Below the pieces are notes generated by a model that ran no database searches, had not been told where the DNA came from, and saw only the letters and a list, made by a program, of their open reading frames with translations. From UBA7702 sp040776805 (GTDB lineage Bacteria; Bacillota; Dehalobacteriia; UBA7702): a stretch of 64,000 nt of DNA. The DNA lies in contig JAXGZS010000006.1 in the NCBI GenBank assembly GCA_040776805.1, forward strand, positions 62,001-126,000. Direction: 5' to 3'. The first letter of the stretch is position 1. Each line of letters starts with the position of its first letter. This document shows, piece after piece, positions 42,788 through 50,694 of this stretch. Position numbers and translations under genes: made by a program.

Positions 42788-43585
42788 ATGTATATCATCG
42801 ACGCACACACTCATATCTTTCCCGGCAAAATCGCCGGGAAAGCCTCCGACGCCATCGGTGATTTTTACAAACTGCCGATGTACGCGCCGGGTTCCCCGGA
42901 AATGCTCTTGGAGAGCGGTGCCAAGATCGGCGTCAAAGGCTTCCTGGTTTGCTCTTCGGCGACGACGCCGGAGCAAACGTATAGCATCAATGATTTTATC
43001 GCGCAACAGTGCGGCCTCCATCCCGCGTTTTTCGGTTTGGGCACCATGCACCATGAACTCCCGGATATCGAGGAGGAACTGGATCGTGTCATCGCTTTGG
43101 GACTTCACGGCGTTAAAATCCACCACGACTTTCAGGGCGTCGATATCGACGAACCGGCGGCGATTCCCATGTACCGGGCCATTGCCAAAAAAGGATTGCC
43201 CCTGCTCTTTCATATGGGGGACGACCGTTCTGCGCACACCACCCCGGCCCGGCTAAGCAATGTGATGCGCCAGGTGCCGGAGCTCAAGGTCATTGCCGCT
43301 CATTTCGGCGGTTATCAGGCCTGGCATGAAGTGGCAAAGGAGCTGCCTCTTTGGGATAACCTGCGCTTTGATACCTCCAGCTCCCTGGCGATTTTGCCCA
43401 AGGACGACGCCTTACGGCTCATCGACCACTTCGGCGTGGAGCGTTACTTTTTCGGTACCGATTTCCCCATGTGGGAACCGGTGGCGGAATTGGCCCGCTT
43501 TCACGCTTTGGGTTTGACGAAAGCGGAGGAGGAAAAAATCTTCCACACCAACTTTGAAGATTTTTTCGGTTTGCCGAGGCACTGA
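42788..43585 (+). CDS. Amidohydrolase family protein (Amidohydro_2 type)
   Basis: 265 residues. A TIM-barrel metal hydrolase: IDAHTHIFPG gives the HxH pair, GVKIHHDFQ and LFHMGDD supply further His residues, VIAAHFGGYQAWHE another, and FGTDFPMWEP the catalytic Asp near the C-terminus. Relatives include decarboxylases such as gamma-resorcylate decarboxylase and various hydrolases, so the reaction could be decarboxylation or hydrolysis. Location at the end of the T-box/VOR block suggests handling of an acid or amide precursor. AAGGA lies upstream of ATG 42788. Terminator at 43659 ends the block. Confidence 0.85.
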   Translation: MYIIDAHTHIFPGKIAGKASDAIGDFYKLPMYAPGSPEMLLESGAKIGVKGFLVCSSATTPEQTYSINDFIAQQCGLHPAFFGLGTMHHELPDIEEELDRVIALGLHGVKIHHDFQGVDIDEPAAIPMYRAIAKKGLPLLFHMGDDRSAHTTPARLSNVMRQVPELKVIAAHFGGYQAWHEVAKELPLWDNLRFDTSSSLAILPKDDALRLIDHFGVERYFFGTDFPMWEPVAELARFHALGLTKAEEEKIFHTNFEDFFGLPRH

Positions 43586-43658
43586 AAAAACGAAGGAACG
43601 GCGGCTTTTCGGTTATCGGTTAAAAGCATATCTGACATATGCAACATATTTGTGATAT

Positions 43659-43701
43659 AAAATCCGTGGACGAGAGCAAAGATCTCTTGCCCGCGGATTT
43701 T
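43659..43701 (+). terminator. Terminator of the VOR/amidohydrolase transcript
   Basis: AAAATCCGTGG / CCGCGGATTTT with inner partial pairing and a TTTTT end. A diverged copy with compensatory changes is at 47638-47678. Confidence 0.7.
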
Positions 43702-43753
43702 TATGGTAAAAGGGAAATGCGCTTCTTGCAATGGCAAAAAACGCATGTTTGTA

Positions 43754-43782
43754 TTGACATTCGAAGAAGAGAGGCGTATATT
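43754..43782 (+). promoter_or_regulatory. Promoter of the phospholipase pseudogene
   Basis: TTGACA (43754-43759), 17-base spacer, TATATT (43777-43782). An almost identical copy is at 47731-47759. Confidence 0.78.
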
Positions 43783-43861
43783 GTAAGTAGACATTTATTA
43801 ATAGAGAAGGGAGGGAATTCGATTACCATTACTATCATTTAAAAAAAAGAAGGAGATCACA

Positions 43862-45490
43862 ATGAAAAAACGAAATTTTCTATGCGCGACAATGCTGGTA
43901 ATGATGATTCTTTTATGATGTTCCCCTGGTCTCTTCGCTGAGGATGCCGCTGCTTCCGATGTGATTGTTGATGAAGAAAACGAAACTGTAAAGTTTATCT
44001 ATCGGGAAAACGGTGAAGATTTCTCCGGTGTATTTTCGGATATTCCCGATAATGTAGTATAATTTATTTGTATCTATTTAAAACAGATCGATTTGGTCAA
44101 TGGAATTTCTGAAACGGAATTCGCGCCGCAGCAAAACATCACCAGAGGAGAATTTATCAAGCTGATTTCGCTTTTATCGGCGGAAAACATTGGGTCTCAT
44201 ACGGTGAGTGTTTCTTTTGCTGATGGAAATGTTAACGATTGGTATCATCCCTTTGAAGAATGGGCGGCTCATAACGGCATTGCGGAAGGCGATAACCAAA
44301 ACAATTTTAACGGTAATGAATTTATTACCAGAGAAGAAGCGGTCGCGATGCTCTATCGGTTTTCGCAGTCTCACGGCAATGATATTTTCGACGGAAATAC
44401 CCCGGTGACAGAGGCTGCTTTTGATGATGAGCCGCAGATTTCCCCATGGGCGGCGGCGGCTGTTAAAGCAATTGCTGAAGTCGGTGTGATTGCCGGTTAT
44501 GAAAATCAGTTCAGACCGCAAGATTACATCAGCAGAGCGGAAGCGGCAAAGGTCGTCACGGTATACCGGATCTTCGACCAAAGACCCACGATTCTCAATG
44601 ATGACGGTTCTACTCTTGAATATATGGAAATAGAAGAAGCGCCTTTTGATGAATCGCTCATTGAAGAAACTGGAGAAACAGCTGCCGGTTATACGGAAGT
44701 GAATCTTATTGGAGATGTGCCGCCCGTGGCAACAGAGGAGGAGCACGGCATCACCACATCATGGGCGACCACTGATCATGCCCGTATGTTAAGGCGAAGT
44801 TTCTCTCTCTTGGCGAAGGATAATCAGAATGGAGATACCCCTGTTTATGTTAATAACCTTTCCAATTCGCTTGGGTCAGGAACGTTGTTAGGCGGCGGCA
44901 AATTATCTATCGCAGCACAGGGGTATATTGAAGAAGGTTCAATGGCTCCTGATAAGTATGAAACCAGCGGGAATACTTTTATACGGCATTATTATAAATA
45001 TGACCCGAATGGTGGTGTCGGGACGACAAAAAACAAAGAACATACTGACACCGCTTATCATTGGTTTAATGAACATTATTATTGGGCCAAATGTGACTAC
45101 TCTGTAGGCAATTATGCAGAGGCTTATCGTGAAGTGGGTCGATCCATTCACTACTTAGAGGATATCAATGCTCCTCACCATGCGAGTTTGCATACCACAA
45201 CAAACAGCAATCATAAAGAGTATGAAAGCTGGGTGAAAAATCATTTTTATAGTGAGTATTTGGAATACGGCTCTGCGGGAAGCTCCTATTCTTACATGTG
45301 TAATAATACTTTTTTAGCGATAAGCAATAACTTTTCTCATTATGCGTGTGATAGGTTCCCTTATTGTGATGCTTTTCAGTCTAATGAAACAGGGGCAAGA
45401 AATGCTACTGGCGAATTGACGAAGAAGACGCAAAGAGCGGTTGCCGGTTTACTTTATCGGTTTTTGGTAGATACCGGCCGCGCCAACTGA
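43862..45490 (+). pseudogene. SLH-domain zinc-dependent phospholipase C, disrupted by two in-frame stops
   Basis: From ATG 43862 (AAGGAG upstream) the frame encodes a signal peptide MKKRNFLCATMLVMM, then meets TGA at 43916 and TAA at 44060, with no frameshift. Beyond that it is open for 465 codons. Two well-preserved SLH domains (and a corrupted first one around the TAA) precede a PC-PLC-type domain. That domain begins ITTSWATTDHARML and carries the zinc ligands HYLEDINAPHHASLH and the following His/Glu in NSNHKEYESWV. The intact protein would be a surface-anchored phospholipase. Its C-terminal coding end (QRAVAGLLYRFLVDTGRAN) recurs as fragments downstream. Read-through or TTG restart at 44093 is possible, but no ribosome site is seen there. 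Confidence 0.85.
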
Positions 45491-45509
45491 GAAGAGAGGA
45501 GGAGAAGCC

Positions 45510-46142
45510 ATGGAAAAGCGTGTGGTAATCGGAACGTCAATGGTTCTTCTGGCTGTTGCCGCAGTGGGTTTCGTGATTTATCTGATCTTTTATCATGAAT
45601 CCGAAACCTCTGTAAACGATACCCCATATGGTAACTCCCTCGCGGAACCGGTGACCAATGAGCATTGGGAGGCCACCTGGGAGGCGATCTTAAACAGTGA
45701 CGTAGCCTATCTTCTGGATTCTGACTTTGACGTGACAGCGGACAATTTCTATCAGAGTGTTCATGATCTTCTGGGGCTCCCTGCCCGCCTCTATTTTTAT
45801 AGTACCGATGATCAAATAGAAGGTTCCTATAAATGTGATGATCCTGAGATCACGGTGAAGTTCGCCGATGTTTTTCAAGGGTTATAAAACAGAATGTTGA
45901 GGAATATTATGATAAGGTCAACAACGAATATAATACGGAAATATCTTTTTGGAATGTGGCTGGAAACCTTATGATTCGCTGTTATCAAGATTACTCCTTC
46001 ATTGGGATGCATCGCTATCATAAGAAGACTGATTCAGTTACCGACGATTATTTCTATGTTGAGGAAAACCCAACACGATAAAGCGATGTCCGCCTATGAA
46101 AAACTATTGCCCTATTCCATGGAAGCTCCAGAAACCGAGTAA
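45510..46142 (+). pseudogene. Small membrane-anchored paralog, copy 1, frameshifted
   Basis: Starts MEKRVVIGTSMVLLAVAAVGF, an N-terminal anchor, and is nearly identical to intact copy 4 (47860) for 125 codons. After DVFQGL a small deletion/substitution near 45885-45900 shifts the frame to a stop. The matching remainder continues in another frame to the TAA at 46140-46142 (...SMEAPETE). The ribosome site GAGGAGG and start are intact, so a truncated 125-residue product could still be made. It follows the phospholipase by 19 bases, apparently as an operon partner. Family not recognised. Confidence 0.8.
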
Positions 46143-46159
46143 GAGCCACTACTGTCGAC

Positions 46160-46229
46160 TTGACGAAGAAGACGCAAAGAGCGGTTCTGACGCTCTATCG
46201 TTTCTTGTGGGATTCGGCGCGCCAACTGT
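46160..46229 (+). repeat. Phospholipase 3'-end remnant 1
   Basis: About 70 bases matching the last codons of the phospholipase (TTGACGAAGAAGACGCAAAG ... CGCGCCAACTG), placed just before copy 2 as the phospholipase end is placed before copy 1. Confidence 0.85.
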
Positions 46230-46250
46230 GGGGGAGAGGAGGGAGAAACC

Positions 46251-46858
46251 ATGGAAAAGCGCGTAATAATTGGAACGTCAATGGTGTTTTTCGTCATTGC
46301 CACGGTGGGTTTCGTGATTTATTTGGCCTTTTATCATGAAAGGGACACCAAGGTGAAGGAAGATGAAAAGGAAGTGGAAGTGGTGGCACTGACCCCTTAC
46401 GGCCAAGAGTTGGCAGGATTGGGGACGTACGCCCAATGGAACGCCACCTGGGAAGATATCCTCAACAGCGACGCCGCCTATCTCCAGGATCCTGCTTTTG
46501 ACGTGACAGCGGATAATTTCTATCAAAGTGTTCACGATCTCCTGGCGGCCCCTGCCCGCCTTTATTTCGGCACCAGATCCGGATATCCGGAGGAAAAGTA
46601 CGTTGGGAGATGAAGGGGTGAAATTGGCCGCCGCTTTTCAGGATGACTCTCACGGAATGTTTCGAAGAATACGATGCCCTGGCGGTACGGAATACAATAC
46701 CCATGTCGGTTTTGATAATATTGCGGAGGACGTCAATCACTATTGCCGTGAATTAATCCTGTATTGCGCTTAGCCGCTATTATATGAATACGAATTCGTA
46801 TACCGTCGATTACTTCTATATTGAGAGAAACCTTTGTGATAAACTGATGGCCGCTTAA
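46251..46858 (+). pseudogene. Small membrane-anchored paralog, copy 2, frameshifted
   Basis: MEKRVIIGTSMVFFVIATVGF, with ribosome site GAGGAGGGAG, opens a family member that is truncated at codon 120 near 46613. Homology continues in shifted frames: VKLAAAFQDD, then ECFEEYDAL, then YIERNLCDKLMAA, up to about 46858. At least two frame changes are therefore present. The linker after the anchor (ERDTKVKEDEKEVEVVAL) differs from copies 1 and 4. An older, more degraded copy than copy 1. Confidence 0.75.
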
Positions 46859-46930
46859 GCGAAAAGGAACTACTTCCTACGCCATGACGGCGCCAGCGCA
46901 AACGGAATAAAACCGAAGGAGAAGAGACGT

Positions 46931-47515
46931 ATGAAGAAAAAACATATCGTAGCTTTTATCGTCATCGCCGCGTTTTGTCTCACAGGCGCCGGCTTGGTCT
47001 ATGCCGTGCAAAAACCCAAAGCGGTGATTCCTTATGAAAAAACGCTGTCCAAAATAAGTTCTCCTTATACCGAGGCGGAATTGGCCGAAAGCGACGCCGC
47101 GTATTTGCTGAAAGCAGATTTTGATGTTACGGCGGATCATTATCAGCAGTGTATGTATGACTTTCTGTCTGCCCCGGCTCGGCTTTATTACGACGGCGAT
47201 TACGATTCATGGTATAAATGCGACGCCCCGGAAATCAATGTCAAGTTTGCCGAAGTCTTCAAAGACCTCCCTCTGTATGATGTTACAGAAGAGGAATTTA
47301 ACGGCGCTAATTCGGAAGGGCATTACCGCGAGTACTACCTTCGGAATGCGCTGGGTCAGGTCACGCTGATCTATCATCCCGATCCCAAAACTTACGTGGC
47401 CTTTGAGCGTGGGGAGGACGCGGTGGATTATTTCTGTATCGACGAGGATCTATCCTACGGAATCGACTACGCGGCGTATAAAGTTGCGGACTTCAACATC
47501 CGGCGGGGAAATTAG
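46931..47515 (+). CDS. Small secreted/anchored protein, divergent array member (copy 3)
   Basis: 194 residues, frame intact. MKKKHIVAFIVIAAFCLTGAG, with small residues to VYA, is a signal peptide or anchor. The core matches the family: ESDAAYLLKADFDVTADHYQQ and APARLYYDGD parallel NSDAAYLQDPDFDVTADNFYQ and LPARLYFY in copy 4 (each shown in part). The C-terminus is unrelated in detail but keeps the Y/F...DEDLSY pattern. Unlike the other copies it has no phospholipase remnant before it. Function unknown; being intact and divergent it may be the oldest functional member. AAGGAGAAGAG precedes the ATG. Confidence 0.7.
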   Translation: MKKKHIVAFIVIAAFCLTGAGLVYAVQKPKAVIPYEKTLSKISSPYTEAELAESDAAYLLKADFDVTADHYQQCMYDFLSAPARLYYDGDYDSWYKCDAPEINVKFAEVFKDLPLYDVTEEEFNGANSEGHYREYYLRNALGQVTLIYHPDPKTYVAFERGEDAVDYFCIDEDLSYGIDYAAYKVADFNIRRGN

Positions 47516-47578
47516 AAATCCGCTGAAAACGCGATGTCATTTTTTGTATGGCGATCAAAGCGAATTGATACATGAAAA

Positions 47579-47619
47579 AGGGTGCCCCAAAGGCCGAAAA
47601 TCGGTTATTGGGGTACCCT
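47579..47619 (+). repeat. Long hairpin element, copy 1
   Basis: AGGGTGCCCCAA / TTGGGGTACCCT with inner CCGA/TCGG pairing, preceded by CATGAAA. A second hairpin of the same design is at 49341-49385. Confidence 0.6.
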
Positions 47620-47637
47620 CAGTCCGTCAATAGCATG

Positions 47638-47786
47638 AAATCCCCGGCAAGGGCAAAGAACTCTTTCCCGGGGATTTTTATGGTAAAAGGAAAAAGCGCT
47701 TTTTGCGATGGCAAAAAACGTATGTTTGTATTGACATTCGAAGACGAGAGGCGTATATTGTAAGTAGACATTTATTAATAGAGAAG
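47638..47786 (+). repeat. Duplicated terminator-promoter segment
   Basis: About 150 bases closely match 43659-43808. They hold a terminator (AAATCCCCGG / CCGGGGATTT, paired through changed bases) and the promoter TTGACA-17-TATATT (47731-47759). At 47781-47790 it jumps directly from the phospholipase promoter region (GAGAAG) to the phospholipase 3' end (AGAGCGG). Confidence 0.85.
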
Positions 47787-47840
47787 AGCGGTTGCCGGCT
47801 GTTCTATCGGTTTTTGGTAGATACCGGCCGCGCCAACTGA
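47785..47840 (+). repeat. Phospholipase 3'-end remnant 2
   Basis: AGAGCGGTTGCCGG to CGCGCCAACTGA, matching the phospholipase end at 45435-45490, now fused to a copy of its promoter. Confidence 0.85.
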
Positions 47841-47859
47841 GGGGAGAGGAGGAGAAACC

Positions 47860-48504
47860 ATGGAAAAGCGTGTGGTAATCGGAACGTCAATGGTTCTTCT
47901 GGCTGTTGCCGCAGTGGGTCTCGTGATTTATCTGATCTTTTATCATAGATCCGAAACCTCTGTAAACGATACCCCATATGGTAACTCCCTCGCGGAACCG
48001 GTGACCAATGAGCATTGGGAGGCCACCTGGGAGGCGATCTTAAACAGTGATGCCGCCTATTTGCAGGACCCTGACTTTGACGTGACGGCGGACAATTTCT
48101 ATCAGAGTGTTCATGATCTTCTGGGGCTCCCTGCCCGCCTCTATTTTTATAGTACCGATGATCAAATAGAAGGTTCCTATAAATGTGATGATCCTGAGAT
48201 CACGACGAAATTTGCCGATGTTTTTCAAGGGTTATCCCTTAGAGAATGTTCCGAAGAGGAATATTATGATAAGGCCAACAACGAATATAATACGGAAATA
48301 TTTTTTTGGAATGTCGCCGGAAACTTTGATATTCGTTGTTATTATGATCACTCTTATATTTTTATGAACCGCTATCATAGGTATACACATTCGTTTACCA
48401 ACAGTTATTTCTATGTTGAGGAAAACCTTCACGATAAAGCGATGTCCGCCTATGAAAAGCTATTGCCCTATTCCATGGAGGCTCCAAGAGAGGAAACCGA
48501 GTAA
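47860..48504 (+). CDS. Small membrane-anchored protein, intact array member (copy 4)
   Basis: 214 residues with GAGGAG before ATG 47860. The N-terminus MEKRVVIGTSMVLLAVAAVGL is a single membrane anchor without a lipobox. The outside part is rich in Asp, Glu and Tyr; key conserved pieces are NSDAAYLQDPDFDVTADNFY, DLLGLPARLYFY, YKCDDPEI and SYFYVEENLHDKAMSAYEKL. I recognise no domain. It is the only full-length copy close to copies 1 and 5. It has its own promoter copy at 47731, so it is expressed without the phospholipase. Possible jobs are partner, chaperone or immunity protein of the phospholipase, all inferred from position. Confidence 0.8.
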   Translation: MEKRVVIGTSMVLLAVAAVGLVIYLIFYHRSETSVNDTPYGNSLAEPVTNEHWEATWEAILNSDAAYLQDPDFDVTADNFYQSVHDLLGLPARLYFYSTDDQIEGSYKCDDPEITTKFADVFQGLSLRECSEEEYYDKANNEYNTEIFFWNVAGNFDIRCYYDHSYIFMNRYHRYTHSFTNSYFYVEENLHDKAMSAYEKLLPYSMEAPREETE

Positions 48505-48520
48505 GAGCCACTACTGCTGA

Positions 48521-48596
48521 CTTGACGAAGAAAACGCAAAGGGCGGTAGCTGGTTTGCTCTATCGGTTTTTGGTAGATACCGGTCGCGCCAACTGA
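48521..48596 (+). repeat. Phospholipase 3'-end remnant 3
   Basis: CTTGACGAAGAAAACGCAAA to CGCGCCAACTGA, again directly upstream of a small-protein start. The bases before it (GAAACCGAGTAAGAGCCAC) also match those between copy 1 and remnant 1. Confidence 0.85.
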
Positions 48597-48615
48597 CAAG
48601 AGAGGGGGAGTGATC

Positions 48616-48766
48616 ATGGAAAAGCGTGTGGTGCTCGGAACGTCAATGGTTCTCCTGGCCATTGCCGCAGTGGGTTTTGTGGTTTATCGGGGAAAATCTT
48701 CGTGACAAAGCAGTGGCTCCCTATGAGAAACTATTGCCGTATTTTATGGAAGCTCCGGTGCGGTAA
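48616..48766 (+). pseudogene. Small membrane-anchored paralog, copy 5, internal deletion
   Basis: MEKRVVLGTSMVLLAIAAVGF is preserved. The sequence then jumps from the end of the anchor (VVYR, 48690) to the C-terminal part (ENLRDKAVAPYEKLLPYFMEAPVR, shown only in part here: ENLRDKAVAPYEKLLPY), in another frame, ending at the TAA 48764-48766. About 480 bases of the gene are missing. Start and ribosome site remain. Confidence 0.8.
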
Positions 48767-48796
48767 AAACTTTAATGCTATATACTTTTACAAAAA

Positions 48797-48834
48797 CCCC
48801 CGAGAAGGAGCTTGCCGCTCCTTCCCGGGGTTTT
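48797..48834. terminator. Terminator ending the array
   Basis: CCCC-GA-GAAGGAGC / GCTCCTTC-CCGGGG stem with a TTGCC loop and TTTT. The XRE gene on the other strand ends five bases later, so it is likely shared. Confidence 0.85.
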
Positions 48835-48838
48835 AGAT

Positions 48839-49045
48839 TTAAGCTTCATCTTTCACATATTCCGCGATATCCTCTAACTCGCAATCTAAAATTTCGCAAA
48901 GGGTATTCAGCGTATCCGTTGTGATATTTTCGTTGGCTTTCAGCCGTCGAATTGTGCGGGTATCTATGTTGTGTTTCTCGCGGAGCGTATAGGTTGAAAT
49001 GCCTTTTTCCCGCATGGTTTCCCATAGCTTATCAAATAAAATCAT
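48839..49045 (-). CDS. Small XRE-family regulator
   Basis: 68 residues from the ATG at 49045, chosen because the reading frame upstream holds no ribosome site and the HTH family starts here. The HTH covers most of it: STYTLREKHNIDTRTIRRLK and TDTLNTLCEILDCELEDIAE. The C-terminal CEILDCELEDIAEYV pattern is typical of YozG/Cro-like phage or chromosomal mini-regulators. A paralog is at 60240. It is divergent from the small gene at 49163, with a GGGGA palindrome between, a common toxin-antitoxin- or prophage-like layout. Confidence 0.8.
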   Translation of the reverse strand: MILFDKLWETMREKGISTYTLREKHNIDTRTIRRLKANENITTDTLNTLCEILDCELEDIAEYVKDEA

Positions 49046-49075
49046 ATCATTTACCCCACAAAAAAAATTTGGTTG

Positions 49076-49132
49076 TTGCATATTTCTATTATGGGGTTTA
49101 TAATCAACACCATTAAGGGGAATATAATCCCC
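49076..49132 (+). promoter_or_regulatory. Promoter and palindromic operator between XRE and the small gene
   Basis: TTGCAT (49076-49081), 17-base spacer, TATAAT (49099-49104). Palindrome GGGGA-ATATAA-TCCCC at 49117-49132, near the transcription start, is a likely XRE operator. Confidence 0.65.
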
Positions 49133-49162
49133 ATATCCAAATATGATCTGGAGGAAAAGCAT

Positions 49163-49339
49163 ATGGATTACAAGAAAGCCTATACTCTGCTTGCAGGAAC
49201 AATGTCAGACGCCATGGATGAGATTGAAAAATCAAGGGTTATTTCACAGGAGATGGAAAATGCAATAAAAATGTTAAAAGATGGATTGGATAAAGTCGAA
49301 GAGATGTATCTCTGCGCGGAGGAGCGAACGGATGCATGA
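49163..49339 (+). CDS. Small helical protein of unknown function
   Basis: 58 residues from ATG 49163 (GGAGG upstream). The composition predicts two amphipathic helices: MDYKKAYTLLAGTMSDAMDE and KMLKDGLDKVEEMYLCAEER. No family is recognised. It is divergent from the XRE gene and has its own promoter with a palindrome, so it is probably regulated by that protein. Followed at once by a strong hairpin. Confidence 0.65.
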   Translation: MDYKKAYTLLAGTMSDAMDEIEKSRVISQEMENAIKMLKDGLDKVEEMYLCAEERTDA

Positions 49340-49340
49340 A

Positions 49341-49385
49341 AGAGGGTGCCCCCCAAGCCAAAAATTGGCTTTGGGGGCCCCCTCT
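49341..49385. terminator. Long hairpin element, copy 2 / terminator
   Basis: AGAGGGTGCCCCCCAAGCCAA / TTGGCTTTGGGGGCCCCCTCT-type stem (49341-49385) with an AAA loop. Same CATGAAA lead and GGGTGCCCC arm as at 47579. It lies between the small gene (+) and metY (-) and may terminate both. Confidence 0.7.
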
Positions 49386-49404
49386 TAGGTTGCTTATAAA
49401 ATCG

Positions 49405-50694
49405 TTATTTGATTTTTTCAAAGGCCTGTTCCAGGTCGGCGAGGATGTCGTCGATATGCTCCGTGCCGATGGAAAGACGGATCGTGGCGGGGGAAATCCC
49501 GCAGGAGTGCAGTTCCTCTTCGTTGAGTTGTGAGTGGGTGGTGGAAGCCGGGTGGATCACCAGGGATTTCACGTCGGCTACATTGGCCAAAAGGGAAAAG
49601 AGGGTCAGGGCTTCGCTGAAGGCTTTTGCCTTTTCCTCACCGCCCTTAATCTCAAAGGTGAAAATGGAACCGGCGCCCTTGGGATAGTATTGGCCATAAA
49701 GCTCCCTTTCCCTGCCTTGGGCAAGGGAGGGATGATGCACTTTCTCCACCTGGGGATGGTCTTTCAGGTAAGCCACGACTTTTAAGGCGTTTTCCACGTG
49801 GCGTTCCACCCGCAAGGAAAGGGTTTCCAAGCCCTGTAAAAGCAGGAAAGAATGGAAGGGGGAAATCGTGGCGCCCTGATCCCGCATGAGGGTGCAGCGG
49901 ATTTTCGTCACAAAGGCGGCGTTTGCCGCGGCTTCGGTAAAAATTACCCCGTGATAACTGGGGTTGGGTTCGGTCAGGCCGGGGAATTTGCCGCTTTCTT
50001 TCCAGTCGAAGCAGCCGCTTTCTACAATCACACCGCCCATCACGGTACCGTGGCCGCCGATGAATTTGGTGGCGGAATGAACCACAATGTCCGCCCCATG
50101 CTCCATGGGGCGCAGCAGGTACGGCGTGGCAAAGGTGTTATCGACGATTAAGGGAATGCCGTAAGCATGGGCGATTTCCGCGATGGCCGCCATGTCGCTG
50201 ATATCGCAGTTGGGGTTGCCCATGGATTCCATATAGAGAGCTTTGGTGCGGGGCCGCAGTGCTTTACGGAAATTTTCCGGATCAGCGCCATCGACAAAGC
50301 TGGTTTCAATGCCGCTTTCCGGCAGCGTGTGCGCAAAATGATTATAGGTGCCGCCGTAAATCGCGGCGGCGGAGACGATATGATCCCCATTTTGGGCGAT
50401 GTTGCGGATCGCGTAATCAATGGCGGCGGCACCGGAAGCCGTGGCCAGGGCGGCGCTGCCCCCTTCCAGGGCGGCCATGCGCGTCTCAAACACGGCGGTG
50501 GTGGGGTTTTGTAAGCGGGTGTAGATGTTCCCCGGCTCTCTCAGGGCGAAGCGGTTCGCCGCCTGGGCGGAGTCCTTGAACACGTACGAGGTGGTCAGAT
50601 AGAGGGGAACCGCTCTGGCATCGGTGGCGGGGTCCGGTGTTTCCTGGCCCACATGGAGCTGTTTCGTCTCAAATTTACAATTTTTATAATCCAT
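49405..50694 (-). CDS. metY: O-acetylhomoserine sulfhydrylase / aminocarboxypropyltransferase
   Basis: 429 residues, a Cys/Met metabolism PLP enzyme. Visible motifs are ETKQLHVGQETPDPATDARAVPLY at the start (in part), GGSAALATASGAAAI (about 76-90), DNTFATPYLLRPMEHGADIVV and the Schiff-base lysine in HSATKFIGGHGT (about 205-216). SLLANVADVKSLVIHPASTTH near the C-terminus is diagnostic of the O-acetylhomoserine group. It converts O-acetylhomoserine plus sulfide to homocysteine. It overlaps the Rrf2 stop (TAATG) and so is coupled to that regulator. metA, about 680 bases upstream on the same strand, supplies its substrate. Confidence 0.95.
   Translation of the reverse strand: MDYKNCKFETKQLHVGQETPDPATDARAVPLYLTTSYVFKDSAQAANRFALREPGNIYTRLQNPTTAVFETRMAALEGGSAALATASGAAAIDYAIRNIAQNGDHIVSAAAIYGGTYNHFAHTLPESGIETSFVDGADPENFRKALRPRTKALYMESMGNPNCDISDMAAIAEIAHAYGIPLIVDNTFATPYLLRPMEHGADIVVHSATKFIGGHGTVMGGVIVESGCFDWKESGKFPGLTEPNPSYHGVIFTEAAANAAFVTKIRCTLMRDQGATISPFHSFLLLQGLETLSLRVERHVENALKVVAYLKDHPQVEKVHHPSLAQGRERELYGQYYPKGAGSIFTFEIKGGEEKAKAFSEALTLFSLLANVADVKSLVIHPASTTHSQLNEEELHSCGISPATIRLSIGTEHIDDILADLEQAFEKIK

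Noticed and set aside
43916..43918. TGA as selenocysteine or recoded codon
   Set aside because: It lies in a signal peptide, not an active site, no SECIS-like hairpin was seen, and a TAA follows in the same frame.
47572..47763. 63-codon frame starting MKKGAPKAEN
   Set aside because: It covers the hairpin element and the duplicated terminator-promoter; not coding.
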